Shown piece by piece: positions 6,992-8,653 of a DNA stretch of 8,653 nt. The notes under the pieces are model-generated. The model was not told where the DNA came from and did not search any database. It worked only from the letters and a program-made list of their open reading frames with translations. Position numbers and translations under genes: made by a program. This stretch comes from JAKBCQ01 sp021807585 (GTDB lineage: Bacteria; Planctomycetota; Planctomycetia; Isosphaerales; Isosphaeraceae): assembly GCA_027325115.1 (NCBI GenBank), contig DAHWFG010000031.1, positions 1-8,653 on the forward strand, in the 5' to 3' direction. Position 1 is the stretch's first letter. Every line of letters starts with the position of its first letter.

Positions 6992-7000
6992 ATCCGCGTC

Positions 7001-7666
7001 GTGTCGCTTCGTCAACTTGCCGCCCCGCTGCTTTTCGCCGTCGTCTTCGCTTGCGAATTCGGCCTGCCCGATTGCGCTTTCGCGTCGAGCATCGCCACAA
7101 ACAACAGCACATATGAATTGATCAATCTTTCTCCAACAGGCTCGAAGCCGGTCTCGGTCGTCGTCGCGGATATCAATCCGCCGGGATCGATCGTTCCTCC
7201 CAACGCTCAAACAAGCCCGTTGACAATCCTTCCGGGTTCATCGGGGTTTGATCCCAACGCGCTTACCGTGAACCTGGGAAACACCGCGGCGACAAGTACG
7301 ACCCCCGCGCAGCAAGCACTCGGACTCGGCTTCGGAAACGGCGGCTTTCAACCCGGTGGAGTGCTCAACTTCGCCCTCTCGACCGCCCCCAACCTTCAAG
7401 GCCCGATCCAGTTCACCCTCGCTCAAGGTATGACCGACCTCGTTTTCAAGGCGATCCAATCGACGTCGACTTCAAGCAACTCCAATTCGTCGTCTTCAAG
7501 CGATTCCACAACGCCTCCTCCCGTAACGACGGGATCGACCGCCTCGACGACCCCGACCGCGGTTTTCGTTCCCGAGCCCGTCTCGCTCGTCGCCTGGAGC
7601 GCATCGCTTCTCTTTCTGGCCGCTTCGCATCGCCTCAATCGTCGTCGACGATTTATCGGCGTCTAA
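7001..7666 (+). CDS. Small exported PEP-CTERM sorting-domain protein
   Basis: With the GTG start the protein has 221 residues. Residues 1-28 are a signal peptide (hydrophobic LAAPLLFAVVFACEF core, AFA before SS). Residues 29-150 form a domain of unknown function, rich in Asn, Gly and Pro with short beta-like stretches (STYELINLSPTG, VLNFALSTAPNLQGPIQFTL). Residues 153-186 are a Ser/Thr tract. The C-terminus is a classic PEP-CTERM signal: VPEPVSL (190-196), a hydrophobic helix (197-209) and a basic end with RRRR (214-217). Proteins with this signal are processed by exosortase and are usually tied to exopolysaccharide or surface structures. The Ser/Thr tract before the motif suggests a glycosylated stalk. 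No exosortase gene is in the window. The gene faces away from the ECF operon and ends 22 bases before a strong hairpin. The sorting call is firm; the function of the main domain is unknown. Confidence 0.88.
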   Translation: MSLRQLAAPLLFAVVFACEFGLPDCAFASSIATNNSTYELINLSPTGSKPVSVVVADINPPGSIVPPNAQTSPLTILPGSSGFDPNALTVNLGNTAATSTTPAQQALGLGFGNGGFQPGGVLNFALSTAPNLQGPIQFTLAQGMTDLVFKAIQSTSTSSNSNSSSSSDSTTPPPVTTGSTASTTPTAVFVPEPVSLVAWSASLLFLAASHRLNRRRRFIGV

Positions 7667-7688
7667 GCGGGTTGATCAACAAACGCCG

Positions 7689-7728
7689 CCGGGGCGCGGT
7701 AAAAAACACGCCCGCGCCCCGGATCATC
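7689..7728 (+). terminator. Terminator-like hairpin of the PEP-CTERM gene
   Basis: A perfect 11-bp stem (CCGGGGCGCGG at 7689-7699 and CCGCGCCCCGG at 7712-7722) with a 12-nt A-rich loop starts 22 bases after the stop codon. The downstream tract ATCATCTTT is only moderately T-rich, so termination may be partial or factor-assisted. The position and perfect pairing make it a likely transcript end. Confidence 0.7.
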
Positions 7729-7734
7729 TTTAGG

Positions 7735-7812
7735 TAGACGATTTATTATACTAAATAGTGAAAACGTAATTTAATAGTATAATACATAATATAGTTACAT
7801 AATAATTTTCCT
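7735..7812. other. AT-rich island
   Basis: Within 7741-7810 only 10 of 70 bases are G or C, in strong contrast with the GC-rich surroundings. It carries TATAAT on the plus strand (7778-7783) and on the minus strand (7745-7750), and a mirror repeat, TATAATA-C-ATAATAT, from 7778. No matching -35 element is seen for either hexamer. It could be a promoter-associated region, a site for a nucleoid protein or a junction left by an old insertion. Confidence 0.5.
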
Positions 7813-7838
7813 AAGGAGACATCCCGCGGAAGTCGAGA

Positions 7839-7858
7839 CGAGATTCGCGACGATCTCG
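7839..7858. promoter_or_regulatory. Inverted repeat just upstream of the 7870 promoter
   Basis: CGAGAT (7839-7844) and ATCTCG (7853-7858) are exact reverse complements around an 8-base centre, ending 11 bases before the -35 element. The position fits an activator or repressor site; no regulator is known. Confidence 0.3.
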
Positions 7859-7869
7859 GAATTTCGCGC

Positions 7870-7899
7870 TTGACGAACCGTGAGGCGCGGCGATACGAT
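7870..7899 (+). promoter_or_regulatory. Sigma-70-like promoter of the small RNA or hsp20 leader
   Basis: TTGACG (7870-7875), an 18-base spacer and TACGAT (7894-7899). Five of six -35 bases and four of six -10 bases, including the key first two and last, match consensus. A start near 7906 would place the transcript directly before two hairpins and a terminator. It does not fit the sigma-32 heat-shock pattern, and no CIRCE repeat is seen. Confidence 0.5.
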
Positions 7900-8356
7900 A
7901 TGTTTAGATGACTCGAGACGGGTCGTCCGAGTTCAAGGCTATGGCGGCCCCGCGTGCGTGATGACGTACGGTCGGGGTTTTTTCATTTCCCTGATCGTAT
8001 CAATCGTCCGACGACCGGACGAGCCGGGTTCACAATCCTCCCGGTTCCGGCGGCGAAGATCGCCGGTCCAAGAAACGAGACGAGGCGACGCCCCCTGGGC
8101 GATTCAACTCGCGACCAAGACGACTTGGAGTGGCGACGATGTCGTCATGCTTAACGCATTCAAAGATCCGCCGATCAAAGCCGAGACGACGGAATCAATC
8201 GTCGTCGAAGCACGGATCGAGAACCCTGCGCGAAGTCGGATCGCCCCTGGAGCGATCGCCCTCTCGCCCTCTCGCGCGATTGCGGTCAATCGTGAAATGT
8301 CGAGACCGTTTCGACCCGGATCGGTTCCGAGCCGGGTTCAAACGATCGATGAATAG
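7880..8356 (+). CDS. Doubtful open reading frame before hsp20
   Basis: A GTG-started frame of 158 codons runs from the promoter at 7870 to the ribosome binding site of hsp20. Against it: the intrinsic terminator at 7948-7983 lies in its first quarter, no Shine-Dalgarno precedes the GTG or the in-frame ATG codons at 7961 and 8147, and the product is Arg-rich with no domain I know. In favour: the second half (from about 8147) uses codons like its neighbours and its TAG overlaps the hsp20 ribosome binding site. It may be an automatic gene call, or a decayed gene; I think it is more likely non-coding. Confidence 0.2.
   Translation: MRRGDTICLDDSRRVVRVQGYGGPACVMTYGRGFFISLIVSIVRRPDEPGSQSSRFRRRRSPVQETRRGDAPWAIQLATKTTWSGDDVVMLNAFKDPPIKAETTESIVVEARIENPARSRIAPGAIALSPSRAIAVNREMSRPFRPGSVPSRVQTIDE
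7906..7983 (+). ncRNA. Candidate small RNA or attenuator leader of about 78 nt
   Basis: From a predicted start near 7906 to the end of a T-run at 7983 the RNA folds into two hairpins. Hairpin 1 (7911-7932) pairs ACTCG with CGAGT and, after a bulged A, GAC with GTC around a GGGTC loop. Hairpin 2 is the intrinsic terminator at 7948-7983. A 17-codon frame (7908-7961) opens almost at the predicted start and ends in the loop of the terminator hairpin; it could be a leaderless leader peptide or chance. The unit may be a free small RNA or an attenuator that controls read-through to hsp20 about 380 bases downstream. It resembles no RNA family I recognise. Transcription has not been shown; the call rests on promoter, fold and terminator lying in the right order. 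Confidence 0.4.
7948..7983 (+). terminator. Strong intrinsic terminator
   Basis: CCCCG (7948-7952) pairs with CGGGG (7973-7977) and CGTGCGT (7953-7959) pairs with ACGTACG (7964-7970) with one G-U pair, around a GATG loop and with a 2-nt bulge (GT). Six T follow directly (7978-7983). This is a textbook rho-independent terminator with no annotated gene before it. Confidence 0.75.
8314..8337 (+). promoter_or_regulatory. Hairpin in the hsp20 leader, possible thermosensor part
   Basis: ACCCGG (8314-8319) pairs with CCGGGT (8332-8337); after an A-G mismatch TCG pairs with CGA around a GTTC loop. It ends 17 bases before the AGGAG of hsp20. A second short pairing, GATCG (8344-8348) with CGATC (8362-8366), encloses that AGGAG in its loop. 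Leaders of small heat-shock genes often hold RNA thermometers, but here the ribosome binding site is in a loop rather than a stem, so the role is open. Confidence 0.3.
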
Positions 8357-8359
8357 GAG
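8355..8359 (+). promoter_or_regulatory. Ribosome binding site of hsp20
   Basis: AGGAG with 7 nt spacing to the ATG at 8367; it fixes the hsp20 start. Confidence 0.7.
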
Positions 8360-8366
8360 AACGATC

Positions 8367-8653
8367 ATGGCCGAACTCAAAACCGCCGAACGTCGTGAAA
8401 CCGAAACGCCGGCTCGGAAACGGACCGATCCGTTTGAGCTCGCCGCACGCGGTTTCTTCCCGACTTTTGGACTTCACCGCGTCCCTTTCTCCCCATGGCG
8501 GTCGGTCCTCGACGAGATGGACCGGATGCTCGAGAACTTTGGGATGGCGCCCGCCGTCGCGACCGCGCAGCCGAGCGAAGCGACAGGCGTCAAATCCTTC
8601 CCGTGGGCGCCCCGTATCCGCGTGACCCACGACCACGGCCAATTCGTCGTCCG
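8367..8653 (+). CDS. Small heat-shock protein (Hsp20/alpha-crystallin family), N-terminal part
   Basis: Ninety-five codons are seen before the window ends, so most of the alpha-crystallin domain is missing. The visible part is typical of bacterial small heat-shock proteins: a charged start (MAELKTAERRETETPARKR), a hydrophobic N-terminal region (RGFFPTFGLHRVPFSPWRSV) and the amphipathic DEMDRMLENFG helix that precedes the core (49-59). The opening of the domain follows, FPWAPRIRVTHDHGQFVVR (78-96 including the split last codon), corresponding to the usual W-x-P-x-hydrophobic-x-V then charged turn then hydrophobic strand. Such proteins are ATP-independent holdase chaperones in the cytoplasm that keep unfolding proteins soluble. 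The ATG has an AGGAG 7 nt upstream. The long structured leader and the terminator at 7948-7983 suggest control at the RNA level, or else a nearer promoter that I cannot identify. A reverse-strand frame over the same bases is a shadow. Confidence 0.85.
   Translation, partial: MAELKTAERRETETPARKRTDPFELAARGFFPTFGLHRVPFSPWRSVLDEMDRMLENFGMAPAVATAQPSEATGVKSFPWAPRIRVTHDHGQFVV

Larger units (their letters stand above)
6601..7000. other. Divergent intergenic region between sigma operon and PEP-CTERM gene
   Basis: These 400 bases separate the leftward sigma operon from the rightward PEP-CTERM gene and must hold promoters for both. On the plus strand a weak sigma-70-like promoter is seen at 6827-6855, and a short GC hairpin lies just before the ribosome binding site (6961-6976). 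On the minus strand I see no clear -35/-10 pair. A G-rich minus-strand stretch (6687-6740) has three runs of three or more G. A reading frame open upstream of 7001 (from 6821) has no ribosome binding site and adds only Arg-rich sequence before the signal peptide, so I treat it as leader. Confidence 0.45.
7667..8366. other. 700-base non-coding region upstream of hsp20, rich in regulatory structure
   Basis: I see no well supported gene here. In order it holds the PEP-CTERM terminator (7689-7728), an AT-rich island (7735-7812), an orphan AAGGAG (7813-7818), an inverted repeat (7839-7858), a sigma-70-like promoter (7870-7899), a two-hairpin unit with an intrinsic terminator (7911-7983), a 6-bp hairpin at 8239-8257, an 8-base tandem duplication GCCCTCTC (8258-8273) and a longer hairpin (8314-8337) just before the hsp20 ribosome binding site. 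A reading frame runs through the second half, described separately at low confidence. Confidence 0.5.

Noticed and set aside
6821..7000. Upstream extension of the PEP-CTERM gene
   Set aside because: It lacks a ribosome binding site and would put 60 Arg-rich residues before a perfectly good signal peptide; GGAGG before the GTG at 7001 gives the better start.
7869..7903. Sigma-32 heat-shock promoter for hsp20
   Set aside because: CTTGAC resembles the -35 half, but the only CCCCATNT-like sequence is weak and too far away; a sigma-70 reading fits better.
7921..7950. GTTCAAG resembling a tRNA T-loop
   Set aside because: The flanking bases do not form a T-stem and no acceptor or anticodon arm can be drawn.
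8286..8642. 118-codon minus-strand frame
   Set aside because: Antisense shadow of hsp20 without ribosome binding site or domain.

Overview
The window looks like chromosomal DNA from a planctomycete, probably in or near the Isosphaeraceae. The reasons are a short ECF sigma factor of the planctomycete type translationally coupled to a membrane Ser/Thr kinase, a secreted CotH-family protein in planctomycete style, a PEP-CTERM protein with a GTG start, and GC-rich coding DNA with AT-rich intergenic patches. This placement rests on protein style only; there is no rRNA or marker gene. I see no tRNA, CRISPR array, transposase or prophage gene.

Layout. From 1 to 6600 all genes lie on the minus strand. 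Reading in the direction of transcription, the first set is an ECF sigma factor (6600-6019), a zinc-binding membrane anti-sigma protein (5939-5388) and a secreted proline-rich protein of unknown function (5391-4714), whose start overlaps the anti-sigma stop by 4 bases. Next come a second ECF sigma factor (4523-3942) and a large receptor-like Ser/Thr kinase (3949-1505), overlapping by 8 bases. The last is a CotH-family protein (from 1208) that leaves the window at base 1. It is open across its whole visible length and needs the neighbouring sequence to be completed.

The plus strand begins at about 6827 with a weak promoter candidate for a small exported protein (7001-7666). That protein carries a signal peptide at one end and a PEP-CTERM sorting signal at the other, and its gene ends at a perfect 11-bp hairpin. 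A roughly 700-base non-coding stretch follows. It holds a very AT-rich island, an inverted repeat, a sigma-70-like promoter, a two-hairpin unit of about 78 nt ending in a textbook intrinsic terminator, and further hairpins. The final gene (from 8367) is the N-terminal part of a small heat-shock protein (Hsp20).

How the parts may work together (inference). Both minus-strand sigma units look like envelope signalling modules: one controls its sigma factor through a ZAS-type anti-sigma protein, the other through a kinase with an extracytoplasmic C-terminus. The secreted proteins (proline-rich, CotH, PEP-CTERM) fit envelope or exopolymer functions. The most interesting undescribed element is the promoter, double hairpin and terminator unit at 7870-7983 upstream of hsp20, which could be a small RNA or a transcription attenuator.
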